64,000 nt of DNA from an uncultured Eubacteriales bacterium (GTDB lineage Bacteria > Bacillota > Clostridia > Christensenellales > Borkfalkiaceae). A program made the position numbers and the translations under genes. The DNA is taken from NCBI GenBank assembly GCA_900542935.1, contig UQPN01000005.1, positions 1 to 64,000 on the forward strand, written 5' to 3'. The notes beneath the pieces are model-generated. The model ran no database searches. It was given only the letters and a program-made list of their open reading frames with translations, and was not told the DNA's origin. This document shows positions 1 to 8,381 of this stretch, one piece after another; position 1 is the stretch's first letter, and the number at the start of each line of letters is the position of its first letter.

Positions 1-10
1 TCTCTGTAAT

Positions 11-248
11 CGTTTGCTTGCGGGCTGTAAAGCCCCTTTCGCGGCATAAACCGCCTACGGCTATTTATTCCACGGTGGGCTTGACAGTCCGCATTTTCCG
101 CAGTCCTTTCGCGCCGCCGAAAGCAACTCAAAAGGATAGCCCCTTTTGGGTTGCTTTTCGTCTTTGCTATCGTACTACGGAAAACCGCGCACTTGTATAA
201 CTGTAACCGTCATTTTCTTTTGCCTCTGCAATCTAAAAGGATAGCCCG
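11..248. repeat. Diverged direct repeat, copy A (non-coding)
   Basis: This stretch aligns along its whole length with 8382-8609 in the same orientation, at roughly 80% identity by eye with a few indels. Shared blocks include CGTTTGCTTGCGG, TTCGCGGCATAAA, TTTATTCCACGGTG, GAAAGCAACTCAAAAGGATAG, GAAAACCGCGCACTT and CTCTGCAATCTAAAAGGATAG. The motif AAAAGGATAG(A/C)CC occurs twice in each copy. A long hairpin lies at 118-160, with arm AAGCAACTCAAAAGG pairing to CCTTTTGGGTTGCTT. It lies just downstream of the leftward Zot-like gene. It could be a structured RNA, a replication origin or a packaging signal; none is proven. The only overlapping reading frame looks spurious. Confidence 0.8.
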
Positions 249-266
249 TTTTTTGAAAGTGTACTT

Positions 267-2444
267 TCAATTTTCGCGGTTATTCATACCGTTTAATAGG
301 TCGTTTATAAAGTAACTGTTTTGTGCACCGAGTTCCGCGAAAGTCGCTTTTTCGGTTGTGTATTCGCGCAAATCGTCAATGCCGACGGGAGAGCGCAACG
401 CCTTTTCCGTGAAGAAGTCCGAGAAACAGTCCGTCGAAAAACGCTTACTGTAAATTTTCTTTGACATTAAGTAGTATTTGTTTTCGTCAAGTTGTCCGTC
501 CTGCGTTCCGCTCTCGACCTGCACCCGCAAACGGCAATACCCAAAGCGGTTATAAATGCGCGTATAGTAATGGTGTATTTTCGCCGTGATTGCCTTTAAT
601 AGATACATAGGCAAAGTGTTATCCGAGCGCACAAAGCGGTATTGATAATACAGCCCCGCAAACTTGCCGAACAGCCAACTGTATAAGAGTTCCGCAAGCG
701 AGAAAAAGGGCAATGCAAGGCACGTTTCGCCGCTTTCGCGGATATGGACTATTTCGCATAAGTCGCGGGCATCTGCACCCCAACTTTCGGGGCGTTGTTC
801 GTCGGTTATTACCCGCACGAACGGGAAGTTATCTACCGTTGCGGAGTGGCGCACCATTTTCAACCAACTGTTGAATAAATCGTTCTTTTGATTTGTCGTT
901 TCGTCTTTCTTTTTCTTTTCGGATAGTTCAAGACTGTTGCCGCGTTCCTTGCCGACCTCTGTTATTATGACAACGCCAAATTCAAAGTTATTCGCATTTA
1001 CGTTGTTTTCAATGACCTTGCGCCCAAGCCGCAGACTGTCAAAGTCAAGTATATGAGCGTGGCGGGAATAACTTTCAAGCAAGCGGCTATCCCGTTTGAA
1101 AAAGTCTGCATTCCAGAGCGGGAAGTTGCCCAAGTCGGCAAGCACGCCGTCCACGCGCACGGAATAATTCGCTATGAGTAACGACGATTGTATTATATAG
1201 ATAAAGTATAATTGTGCGTATGTTTCGATAATTTCCCACACGCCGACAACCTTTAATTTATCGTCGTATTCAAGCCCGTAACGCTCGTAATCGTAATTAA
1301 ACAACCGCTTGCGTGTTTGCGCCTTTTCCCAACGTAGCCGCTTTTTCGCTATAAATTGTCGCACCGTCGCAAGGTTGTACACCTCATGATATTCCATAGC
1401 CCGCCGCAGTTCGTTTTCCAAATTGCACCACGGGAACGCGGGAAATTTCAAATCATTTTCAAGTATCTTTTCAAACGCCTTGTCGCGGAACATAACTTCT
1501 TGCGATAACGCCATATCCGTTATTGCCGTAGTCTTTTTCTTACCCATTGTTCCGCAGACCATAAACACAATAGGGCGGGCGTTTATAAACCCACGGTTCT
1601 TGCGCTCAAAGTGATTAAGCGTGGCGTAGGCTATGTTTTTACGGATTTTATCAAACAATATACAGCCGATTATCGTCCAACCCCACCACGGAATAAAATT
1701 GAAAGGAACGTACAAGTCAAGGCACAGTTTATATACCTGCCTGTACAGGTTGATTATATCGAACGATACGACGAAATAAAAATAATACGCGACAAATTCT
1801 ATAACGATTGTAAATACGTTAAAGTACAACCCCCACAGGCAAAGCCACGTTACGTAATAATACTTGCGCTCCTTAACGAACGTAATAAACTCCGCTATCT
1901 TATTTTTAACCGGCGTATAATACCTTTCGGTAAACCGCTTAAACGATTGCAGGGCTTTACTGTCTTTGTCGTAATCGTTGTTTTCGGTTTTAAGCATTTG
2001 TCTGATTAACAGATATACGCATAAAATAAACGGTAACGCCAACACGAAAATTTTGCTGATTACGTACAGAATATTGCTTATTACGGCAAGATACCCGTTA
2101 AAAGTTTCTTTATCTGCCCATACTTTCCAATATTGCGCCCATTTAACCTTAAACGCCGCCCAGTTCTCGGGAACAAACACGTTCGGCAACGTCGCATTTG
2201 AAAAATTAAACCACTTGAAAAACGGAATTTCGGGCAGGTCGTTTACCGTCGGGGTAATTACGTCGTGAAAATCGAACAGTTCGCAAAAATAATACGCGAA
2301 AGAAATACCCACGTCGCGCAGGCTTTCTATAAGCCGACCGAGCGCATTGGAAAAGCGAAATACGCCCATAGCGATAAAGCAAAGCGTTATTCCCGTACAT
2401 ATAATATGCCTGTAATTTATTTTGATTTTTTTCAACGTCTTCAT
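267..2444 (-). CDS. Zot/pI-like membrane P-loop ATPase (filamentous-phage-type assembly protein)
   Basis: A 725-residue protein. Hydrophobic segments lie near residues 13-30, 120-149, 195-230 and 250-265, followed by an ATPase domain. The P-loop at 298-306 reads GTMGKKKTT, a deviant form with lysines where Gly/Ser is usual. A Walker-B-like strand, VVIITEVGKE, is near 491-500, and a sensor-like segment, ITDEQRPES, near 546-554. That order is what the Zot/pI family of filamentous phages shows; these proteins power virion export through the membrane, though the multi-pass N-terminus is not that of coliphage pI. The start ATG overlaps the TGA of a 30-residue membrane peptide, indicating translational coupling. 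It is the last leftward gene before repeat copy A. An alternative is a conjugation-type ATPase, but no other conjugation gene is present. Confidence 0.62.
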   Translation of the reverse strand: MKTLKKIKINYRHIICTGITLCFIAMGVFRFSNALGRLIESLRDVGISFAYYFCELFDFHDVITPTVNDLPEIPFFKWFNFSNATLPNVFVPENWAAFKVKWAQYWKVWADKETFNGYLAVISNILYVISKIFVLALPFILCVYLLIRQMLKTENNDYDKDSKALQSFKRFTERYYTPVKNKIAEFITFVKERKYYYVTWLCLWGLYFNVFTIVIEFVAYYFYFVVSFDIINLYRQVYKLCLDLYVPFNFIPWWGWTIIGCILFDKIRKNIAYATLNHFERKNRGFINARPIVFMVCGTMGKKKTTAITDMALSQEVMFRDKAFEKILENDLKFPAFPWCNLENELRRAMEYHEVYNLATVRQFIAKKRLRWEKAQTRKRLFNYDYERYGLEYDDKLKVVGVWEIIETYAQLYFIYIIQSSLLIANYSVRVDGVLADLGNFPLWNADFFKRDSRLLESYSRHAHILDFDSLRLGRKVIENNVNANNFEFGVVIITEVGKERGNSLELSEKKKKDETTNQKNDLFNSWLKMVRHSATVDNFPFVRVITDEQRPESWGADARDLCEIVHIRESGETCLALPFFSLAELLYSWLFGKFAGLYYQYRFVRSDNTLPMYLLKAITAKIHHYYTRIYNRFGYCRLRVQVESGTQDGQLDENKYYLMSKKIYSKRFSTDCFSDFFTEKALRSPVGIDDLREYTTEKATFAELGAQNSYFINDLLNGMNNREN

Positions 2445-2533
2445 ACTCGCGTTCCCGTATAAATAAAATAACCGATAACCAAAACAACAAACACAAATAA
2501 CACGACTTTAAGTATTCTAAGCCAATTTTTCAT
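2441..2533 (-). CDS. 30-residue single-pass membrane peptide, coupled to the Zot-like gene
   Basis: The peptide begins MKNWLRILKVV, continues with about 17 hydrophobic residues and ends YTGTRV. An AGGAAG ribosome site lies about 10 bases upstream, and the stop TGA shares bases with the ATG of the next gene (ATGA overlap). Tiny single-pass membrane proteins just upstream of the assembly ATPase are typical of filamentous phages (minor coat or assembly proteins), so a minor coat role is inferred. The peptide is too short for ordinary gene callers. No homologue can be confirmed from sequence alone. Confidence 0.6.
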   Translation of the reverse strand: MKNWLRILKVVLFVFVVLVIGYFIYTGTRV

Positions 2534-2572
2534 TCATTTTCTTCCTTTTATTAAAAAATTTATCTTTTTCGC

Positions 2573-2691
2573 TTGACTTTTTCTGTAATATACTATATAA
2601 TCTCACTCAGTTGAATGGCTAATGCGCGTTCATCCCCGTCGAATCACTTTTCGACAGTGCCCCGAGTGGTCTAATCTCGGGGACTTTTTTT
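2573..2691 (+). ncRNA. Small RNA gene with its own promoter and terminator, opposite to the element's genes
   Basis: The promoter is near-consensus: TTGACT at 2573-2578, a 17-base spacer and TATAAT at 2596-2601. Transcription should start near 2608. A strong intrinsic terminator follows at 2660-2691: CCCCGAG, a 9-base loop, CTCGGGG, then seven T. The predicted RNA is about 84 nt, with a first hairpin at 2638-2655 (GTCGAA/TTCGAC). No open frame of note lies inside it. It runs opposite to the leftward operon between the Zot-like and PemK-like genes, and its 3' end overlaps the last codons of the PemK-like gene. It could be an antisense regulator of the assembly gene or, in a single-stranded-DNA phage, a primer transcript for complementary-strand synthesis. 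Function is inferred only. Confidence 0.65.
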
Positions 2692-3144
2692 ATTCTTTTT
2701 CTTACTGCGGAACTTGTCCATTTTCCTACGATTTTCTTTTGCAGGTTGCGACCTATACAAAACTTTATCTGTTATCCTTTCTACGTCCTGTCTTGAAACG
2801 TCCATATTCGGATGATTCTCTCTGAATTTTTTATTTACCCTGATAGGCTTGCCTTCGTCGTCCTGAATCTCTACGTAATGCTTAAAATACGATTGCCCCT
2901 GCTGATAATTTTTAAGCCGCGTTCTGTTCTTGCCTTGACGGGAAGAGAGGGGAACGACGGCAAGGTCGTTGTTCTCGTTCGCTTCTATAACCACAACGGG
3001 GCGTTCTTTTTCAGAACCCGTCTTTTTCCCGTTTCCTAAATAATGGTCGTATGTAGATAAGGTTCGCCCCTGCGGTACTTTGCCGCCTTTGGTGCGCTTT
3101 TTGCTTGTTTTCGGTTTACCCGATTTTTTATTTTTGAAAAACAT
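2671..3144 (-). CDS. Basic PemK/MazF-like fold protein
   Basis: A 157-residue protein with very lysine/arginine-rich ends (residues 3-25 and about 135-157). The central segment RPVVVIEANENNDLAVVPLS near residue 48 resembles the opening strands of the PemK/MazF SH3-like fold. The fold usually belongs to mRNA-cleaving toxins, but no antitoxin gene lies beside it and the flanking basic tails are unusual. A nucleic-acid-binding role in the element is as likely as a toxin. An AGGT ribosome site precedes the ATG. It lies between the pIII-like gene and the small RNA. Confidence 0.45.
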   Translation of the reverse strand: MFFKNKKSGKPKTSKKRTKGGKVPQGRTLSTYDHYLGNGKKTGSEKERPVVVIEANENNDLAVVPLSSRQGKNRTRLKNYQQGQSYFKHYVEIQDDEGKPIRVNKKFRENHPNMDVSRQDVERITDKVLYRSQPAKENRRKMDKFRSKKKNKKSPRD

Positions 3145-3326
3145 ATTCTTATACCTGTATTTCCGCCTGCCGAACGGTTGAACGTAATTCGATCCGTCCG
3201 ACAGTCTTTTTCTTTTATAACCCTTGCAGGGAACAGAACCGCTTACGCGGATTATTCCTTTTTAGGGAATATTATTTTTTGCGCCGTTTTACAGCGCGTT
3301 TTCTTAATAATCGCCTGCGCATAAAG

Positions 3327-6230
3327 TTATCTCCGTTTGTTCTTATTTACGATTTTCAAAATTACGTCAATAATTTTGGTAAGTATGGTAATTATTACTA
3401 AAGCCGCCATTAAACCTAAAATTATCTGTATGAATTTTACTGCCGCACCGCCTTTTTTCCACCACTCGGATATAGTTTCGCCTATGTTCTCAAACGTATT
3501 CTTCGTTGCGGAATCGGTATCGAAATAATCGTCCGCTTTATTATTTGCGGCATAGTTAAGCGCGCTCGAACCGTCAACGAATAAGAAATACGAATAATAC
3601 GTTCCGTAATCGTCGTGTAAGGTTTCGCCTGCCGCCTGAATGATTTTATTTATTCCCAAACACAACACCGTACCGAGAGTGCCCATATTATTGCAGGTCT
3701 TATACAATTCGCTACCGACGACTTTTTTACAATCGTAGAACGTTCTGCAGCCGTCGGCGGTATATCCCGCAAACAGTCCGTCAAGATTTTTAACCTGTTC
3801 TTTGAATATAGCAACGTAGAAATATCCGTACAAGTTTTCCGGTTTAACGTCAAATTCAGACTTAAACGTAATTTTGTCTTTCGTGTTCAGAACGAGTATA
3901 GACCAGTCTTTACCGTAACCGCTTGCCCAGTCCGCGAAGTTAGATAAAGGGATATTTATATATTCGTAACTGCCGTCGGACTGAATGGCTTTAAGCGCGG
4001 CTCTTCCGTAATCAAGTTTTATAGTGTAAACGTCGTTTTCGCAAGAAACGGATATTCTTTCGGAATTGACCGCACCGAACCTTACCACCGTTAAATCTTC
4101 TGCGGAGTTCTTACCTAAAAACCTTGCCACTTCGTCCGCGGTGGGCTTGTTTATATCCTTAAACGCTAAATTCCCGTTATCGTCTTTAATCTTTACTTCA
4201 TTCGTATACGTTTTTTTAACGGCGAAACCCGAATTTTTATAATCTTCTAAATACTCGACGGTTATTTGCCACTTATCCGTATAAATTACGTTAATCGGAA
4301 TAATATTTCCCGAAGATAATTGACATAAAACGGAAATCCGAGCGTTTGCCCAGTCGTTAGGAGTAGCGGCAGATATTACGCGGGCATATTCGAGATTGCC
4401 GCTTTCGATAGTTTTTACCCTGTAACCGTCGTGTGCCGAAATAAAATCCGAACAGGGGTATTCCGAAGAGTTACTGTACGTTTTAACAAACCGATAATCG
4501 TCGGTTACGTTGTCGTGAACTCTGAAAAGCGAATTGCGGATATATTTAACGGTTATCATAGCGGTTGCGGTGGCGTTATCCGCCGCGGAAAGAATTACGC
4601 CGTCGTAAGTTAATCTCTCTATTCGATTGCCGTTACTATCCGTAACGCGTATCTTTTCGTCTATAAACTCGCCTTGCGCGGGTATACCTATATTCGTATC
4701 GCCGTCGTAAAACGCAACCTTGTTTATCTTTGTATAGTTCGGCGTAGACCATATTTTATTCGGTAAAACTTTCGTTTTCCACTCTTCTCTGATTTCGCCG
4801 TTAGCATAAGATAATTCGGCGTATCTAACGGTAACGGTAAGTTCTACGGGCGGAACGACTTCTATTACAAGCCTTAATCCGCAATCGGCAAGTAAATTAG
4901 TATCGGCGGTAGATACGGTTATACTCGTTACGTCTGTTCCCGTCAAATGCTTTTTGAACTCTACCTTTCCGCCGTGCGGGTTGGTAAAAATATAGTTGTT
5001 AAAGTCCGTATCGTCTACGTTCCAATTAAAATTGTTGGACAATCGCGTTTTTATATTCGACGTATCGAACGTAATCGTCGTTTTGCCGTCGGCTGTCTTT
5101 ATATCTCCCGAACGAATAAACAACGCGCTGTGCTTATCGTCGTTGGTACGCACGGTAAGCGTAAAATCTTTTGCAGCAAATTCCCCGTAGGTTATAGTCA
5201 ATTCGCCTTGATTAGTCTCTTCGTTGAACGAATACTCATAGCCGTTGGCTTCGAGCAACGTATATACGTCCTGTAAAAACGCCGAATCGGTATTGCCGTT
5301 TACCGTATAGCCGACTTCGCGACGGATGACGTTGAAATCTGACAAGATAGACTTACCACAAAGGCTAATCAATGTGTTATATACGTATTTCTTGTCAAGG
5401 CTTCTCAGGTTTTGCGCTTGATAATTCTCAGTTTTCCAAGTAATTTCGTCGCCGTTATCATTGACAAGTGACTTGTATTTCAAAAAAACATTGAACATTC
5501 CACTGTTTATCGAATAACCTGCAATTGAACGAAGTGTTTTTAATGCGAGTTCGTCGTCACCATAAAAACCACTGATAAGTTTTTGTCTTGCGTAATTTGC
5601 GTAGCTATCGTCAATGTAGTTTTGACTTTTAATTACTTCCGAATAGGTTATTGTTGAAGGATACCCAGACAATGTTCTATTGATTGTTGTTGTTTCTTTT
5701 AACACTACGAAAAAATAGTAATACACTTTATTTACATCAACGTTTGTCGAAACAAATTTAGAGTAAATTCCAGTATCGGTTGGCATAAACACGCTTCCGT
5801 GACGATACTCTATTATTTCTTTTGGAATTTCTACATAGTCAAACTTTTCTTCAAACTCTTCAAAAGAGCAGTCAATAGCGGAGTAAAAATCTTTTGCATT
5901 ATCTGTGCGCAATAGATATAGTCCATTATGTTCATATGTTTTGGATGTACCTGGAACGGTAGGTACTACATAGTCTGGACGTTCCGAGCTTAATTCCTGA
6001 TAAATTTCGTCATTCATGTCACAACTAAACCAAGGATAAGCAACGTAATTTCCGTTATTAAGCAAAGTAAAATCTGTCAATTCGAAACGACTTGTTGTCA
6101 ATACCGTCCAAGACGAAAAAGCATTTGCAACTTCTTTATTGCAAAAAGAATTACCGAACAAGATGGAAAGACAAATAAGCAGTATTATTGTCGCCACGGC
6201 GATTATGTTTTTTGATAGAACCTTTCCCAT
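3327..6230 (-). CDS. Large surface protein with signal peptide and C-terminal membrane anchor (pIII-like)
   Basis: The start at 6230 is chosen because AGAGGT lies 7 bases upstream, right after the previous gene's stop, and the protein then opens with a good signal sequence (MGKVLSKN followed by about 17 hydrophobic residues). An in-frame upstream ATG at 6299 lacks this. From 6230 it is 967 residues. The body is beta-rich and Tyr/Asn/Asp-rich. The C-terminus has a hydrophobic anchor (about 20 residues ending near KIIDVIL) and a short basic tail, KNKRR. Signal, long ectodomain and C-terminal anchor is the layout of filamentous-phage adsorption protein pIII. The N-terminal third (5340-6230) is visibly AT-richer than the rest, as if exchanged. 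It is followed by the PemK-like gene. Confidence 0.55.
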   Translation of the reverse strand: MGKVLSKNIIAVATIILLICLSILFGNSFCNKEVANAFSSWTVLTTSRFELTDFTLLNNGNYVAYPWFSCDMNDEIYQELSSERPDYVVPTVPGTSKTYEHNGLYLLRTDNAKDFYSAIDCSFEEFEEKFDYVEIPKEIIEYRHGSVFMPTDTGIYSKFVSTNVDVNKVYYYFFVVLKETTTINRTLSGYPSTITYSEVIKSQNYIDDSYANYARQKLISGFYGDDELALKTLRSIAGYSINSGMFNVFLKYKSLVNDNGDEITWKTENYQAQNLRSLDKKYVYNTLISLCGKSILSDFNVIRREVGYTVNGNTDSAFLQDVYTLLEANGYEYSFNEETNQGELTITYGEFAAKDFTLTVRTNDDKHSALFIRSGDIKTADGKTTITFDTSNIKTRLSNNFNWNVDDTDFNNYIFTNPHGGKVEFKKHLTGTDVTSITVSTADTNLLADCGLRLVIEVVPPVELTVTVRYAELSYANGEIREEWKTKVLPNKIWSTPNYTKINKVAFYDGDTNIGIPAQGEFIDEKIRVTDSNGNRIERLTYDGVILSAADNATATAMITVKYIRNSLFRVHDNVTDDYRFVKTYSNSSEYPCSDFISAHDGYRVKTIESGNLEYARVISAATPNDWANARISVLCQLSSGNIIPINVIYTDKWQITVEYLEDYKNSGFAVKKTYTNEVKIKDDNGNLAFKDINKPTADEVARFLGKNSAEDLTVVRFGAVNSERISVSCENDVYTIKLDYGRAALKAIQSDGSYEYINIPLSNFADWASGYGKDWSILVLNTKDKITFKSEFDVKPENLYGYFYVAIFKEQVKNLDGLFAGYTADGCRTFYDCKKVVGSELYKTCNNMGTLGTVLCLGINKIIQAAGETLHDDYGTYYSYFLFVDGSSALNYAANNKADDYFDTDSATKNTFENIGETISEWWKKGGAAVKFIQIILGLMAALVIITILTKIIDVILKIVNKNKRR

Positions 6231-6243
6231 AGGATATACCTCT

Positions 6244-7185
6244 TTAATCATTTCTTCCAAGTATTTGATAATAAAACAAATGATGCTGTTCTGACACACT
6301 TATACCTGTTGCCCCACCTGCGGTGGCGACCAAATTATTTAATACAATCTTGCCTGTCTGGTAGAATGTAGTAGAACAACTCATGTCGTTACCTATAAAT
6401 GCAAATGCCACTATGCCTGTCGCTCCGTCTTTGTCGCCGCCTGTAATCTTAAAATTTGTCAAATTGTCGTGTTCGTCCATGCAATAAACAACATACATTG
6501 CATTCTTTTTGAAAGTTAAAGATTCTCCTGGCGCTAGGCATTTTTCAAAAATTGCATTGTCGAAGCGGTAATTTAATCTATTATTTAATTGAGAATTTGT
6601 TATATAGATAGATAAAGCATTTGCAAGCTCATTTTTTAGAACTTCATTTGTCGTGTAATCAGCAAGAGTTGCGCCCAAGTCTACACTTTTAACATAATTT
6701 GCCAATGCCGCACTTATAGTCTTTTTTACATCCTCATTGTTGAGATAACCAGCAAGAGCATTACTCAATGCGGAATCGACATCCGAACCTGTGGCGTAAT
6801 CGGACAACGCACTGTTTAGCAATGCTTTAGTGACTAAATCGTCGTTTACCTTATTCCACGAACGATAAAACCCGTCCGACGTATTTACGGCAATATACTT
6901 ACGCACGAATATATTTTCTTCGTCGTTATGCGCGTACACGTTTTCTTCGCCCGTCTGCGACAATCTGTATATTTCGCCGTTATATTGTATATCCGCGCCG
7001 TTCTCCAAAGACTTTACCTGCGCGGCGGATAATTTACCGTTGTCTTCGGTAACTTCGATTATACGTTCGTTTATTTTTTCGTCGGCGATATTGTCCTTGA
7101 AAAACGCAAAAAACACGCCGACACAGCCTAACGTTAAAATTATAACGAGTAAAACGGCAAGAACGTTGCCTTTACTTTTTCTCAT
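6244..7185 (-). CDS. Membrane-anchored protein with repeated stalk and glycine-rich tip
   Basis: A 313-residue protein with an N-terminal hydrophobic segment (VLAVLLVIILTLGCVGVFFA, about residues 8-27), likely an anchor or uncleaved signal. Residues about 118-205 carry four or five copies of a roughly 20-residue unit built around ALANY, resembling phage tail-fibre or trimeric stalk repeats. The C-terminal 90 residues are glycine/serine-rich beta sequence. It lies just after an intrinsic terminator and 13 bases before the pIII-like gene. The C-terminal half is AT-rich like the start of the next gene. It is probably a surface or virion tip protein. No family was recognised with confidence. Confidence 0.5.
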   Translation of the reverse strand: MRKSKGNVLAVLLVIILTLGCVGVFFAFFKDNIADEKINERIIEVTEDNGKLSAAQVKSLENGADIQYNGEIYRLSQTGEENVYAHNDEENIFVRKYIAVNTSDGFYRSWNKVNDDLVTKALLNSALSDYATGSDVDSALSNALAGYLNNEDVKKTISAALANYVKSVDLGATLADYTTNEVLKNELANALSIYITNSQLNNRLNYRFDNAIFEKCLAPGESLTFKKNAMYVVYCMDEHDNLTNFKITGGDKDGATGIVAFAFIGNDMSCSTTFYQTGKIVLNNLVATAGGATGISVSEQHHLFYYQILGRND

Positions 7186-7201
7186 AAACTGTACTCCTTA
7201 T

Positions 7202-7238
7202 AAAAATAAGCCCGTAAAAACTCGCTTTACGGGCTTAT
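7202..7238 (-). terminator. Intrinsic terminator inside the element's operon
   Basis: On the minus strand a perfect 13 bp stem (ATAAGCCCGTAAA with TTTACGGGCTTAT, 7-base loop) is followed by five T. It lies between the 157-residue membrane protein gene and the 313-residue gene. A terminator after the highly expressed coat gene and before the adsorption gene is a known feature of filamentous phages, so it supports the element call. Confidence 0.8.
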
Positions 7239-7249
7239 CGATTTGTAAA

Positions 7250-7723
7250 TTACTTGTTGAGCGTTACCGTAACTTGCTTAACGTATTTATTCATATTAAA
7301 TATAGTTACTTTCTTCGCGGTGTCCGTTACTTTGATAACCACGCGGAAATACTTGACGTTCTCGGTAGCCGTTTCTACGATCTGAGTCTTTTCAAGTTCC
7401 GTAGTGTCCGCCGATAAATCCGCAGACTTGCCGATAAATTTCTTATCCGCATTGTAATAAAAAATCTGATAGGTTACGTCGGCTTTGTCTTTTATATCGA
7501 TTTTGTTGAACTTGTCCGCGCTTAAATGTTTACTGCGGAGCGAATGTTCGTCCTTAATCTCTTTGCCGTCGTCCGCGTTCAACGAACCGATAGTATAAGA
7601 CAACGTTCCTACGTCTTTCGTTTTCTCGATTTTGCTTATCTTAACGAATGCCACAACAACGGCGGTAAAGAGTGCCGCAATCAGCACCCACAACATAATT
7701 TTTTTGAATTTTCGCCAAAACAT
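7250..7723 (-). CDS. Membrane-anchored small protein, unknown
   Basis: A 157-residue protein with a short basic N-terminus, one hydrophobic segment (about residues 9-28) and a lysine/aspartate-rich beta-type domain. AGGAGA precedes the ATG. It is the last gene before the internal terminator, so it may be made in larger amounts than the genes that follow. That position suggests a structural protein, but it is longer than typical filamentous coat proteins and lacks a second membrane segment. Function not recognised. Confidence 0.5.
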   Translation of the reverse strand: MFWRKFKKIMLWVLIAALFTAVVVAFVKISKIEKTKDVGTLSYTIGSLNADDGKEIKDEHSLRSKHLSADKFNKIDIKDKADVTYQIFYYNADKKFIGKSADLSADTTELEKTQIVETATENVKYFRVVIKVTDTAKKVTIFNMNKYVKQVTVTLNK

Positions 7724-7729
7724 AGTTTT

Positions 7730-7963
7730 TTATCTCCTGCGCTTTCGAGCCTTACTTTTTATACCGTTTTCACGGCAGTATATTTTTGCCTGAGTTTTAC
7801 GTTCGTTCAGAACGCCCATACGGAATGCCGCCTCGGTATCCGTCAGTGGTGTACCGTCAACTTTTCTGCCGTTCGACAATTCGCGGGAATAGCGTTTGCC
7901 GCGTTCGGCAGGGTTAAGCAATACAACTTTTTTGCCGTTTTTTGTTTTTATAAGAGTTGCCAT
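7730..7963 (-). CDS. Small basic protein, unknown
   Basis: A 77-residue protein, strongly basic, with a KARKRRR C-terminus and no membrane segment. It has a good ribosome site (AAGGATGG) and lies 6 bases before the next gene. The segment DGTPLTDTEAAFRMGVLNERK is helical in character. It is possibly a DNA-binding or packaging protein of the element. No family recognised. Confidence 0.5.
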   Translation of the reverse strand: MATLIKTKNGKKVVLLNPAERGKRYSRELSNGRKVDGTPLTDTEAAFRMGVLNERKTQAKIYCRENGIKSKARKRRR

Positions 7964-7978
7964 ATTAGCACCATCCTT

Positions 7979-8122
7979 TTATTTTTGGTCGTCGCCGTCC
8001 TTGCCTTGCGCGTTTATTTCGATTTTCAAAATATCTTTCAAACTCTGATAAATGCGCTCGTATTTTGCCGCTTTGATTTTCTCGTCAAAGTCGGGCGTTG
8101 CCGTCTTTTTCTTTCCGAACAT
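7979..8122 (-). CDS. 47-residue protein, unknown
   Basis: Begins MFGKKKTATPDFDEKIKAAK and ends GKDGDDQK. It is a charged, probably helical peptide with no membrane segment. A GAGGT ribosome site lies 12 bases upstream, and the start lies 5 bases after the preceding gene's stop. Its tight fit between two small genes on the same strand supports it as real. Confidence 0.5.
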   Translation of the reverse strand: MFGKKKTATPDFDEKIKAAKYERIYQSLKDILKIEINAQGKDGDDQK

Positions 8123-8127
8123 TGCCG

Positions 8128-8331
8128 TTATACCTCGCTTTCTTTTAATTTTTTCTTGATTTCGTCGTAACTCTCGGTTACAAGAATGCCCGACGAAGTG
8201 TCGTTCTTGTCCGTTCCCATTTCGATAAACACGCTACCGTCGCCGTCGCATACAATACCCGTTATCTTACTGATAGGCACTAACACGTTCATTTTGCCGT
8301 CGTAGTCCGTTACTTCGATAAAGTTTTTCAT
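8128..8331 (-). CDS. Small FlbD-like beta protein, unknown
   Basis: A 67-residue protein in which a strand-rich N-terminus (NFIEVTDYDGKMNVLVPISK) is followed by TGI, a variable loop and a C-terminal VTESYDEIKKKL. This pattern (I-x-V-T-x-x-D-G, then S/N-x-I-x-x-I, then V-x-E-S-x-x-E-I) recurs in small Bacillota and phage proteins related in outline to FlbD. Such proteins have no agreed function. AAAGGA precedes the ATG. It is the first gene after repeat copy B. Confidence 0.5.
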   Translation of the reverse strand: MKNFIEVTDYDGKMNVLVPISKITGIVCDGDGSVFIEMGTDKNDTSSGILVTESYDEIKKKLKESEV

Positions 8332-8381
8332 TGTCCTTTTACCTCGTTATAATTTTTATAATTTCGTTACCGTTCTGCCGT

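Noticed and set aside
18..200. 60-residue frame on the plus strand in repeat copy A
   Set aside because: Not kept open in copy B and lies across the conserved hairpin; treated as non-coding.
7250..7723. Assignment as the major coat protein of the filamentous-phage-like element
   Set aside because: Position before the internal terminator fits, but the length and single N-terminal helix do not match known coat proteins well enough to state it.
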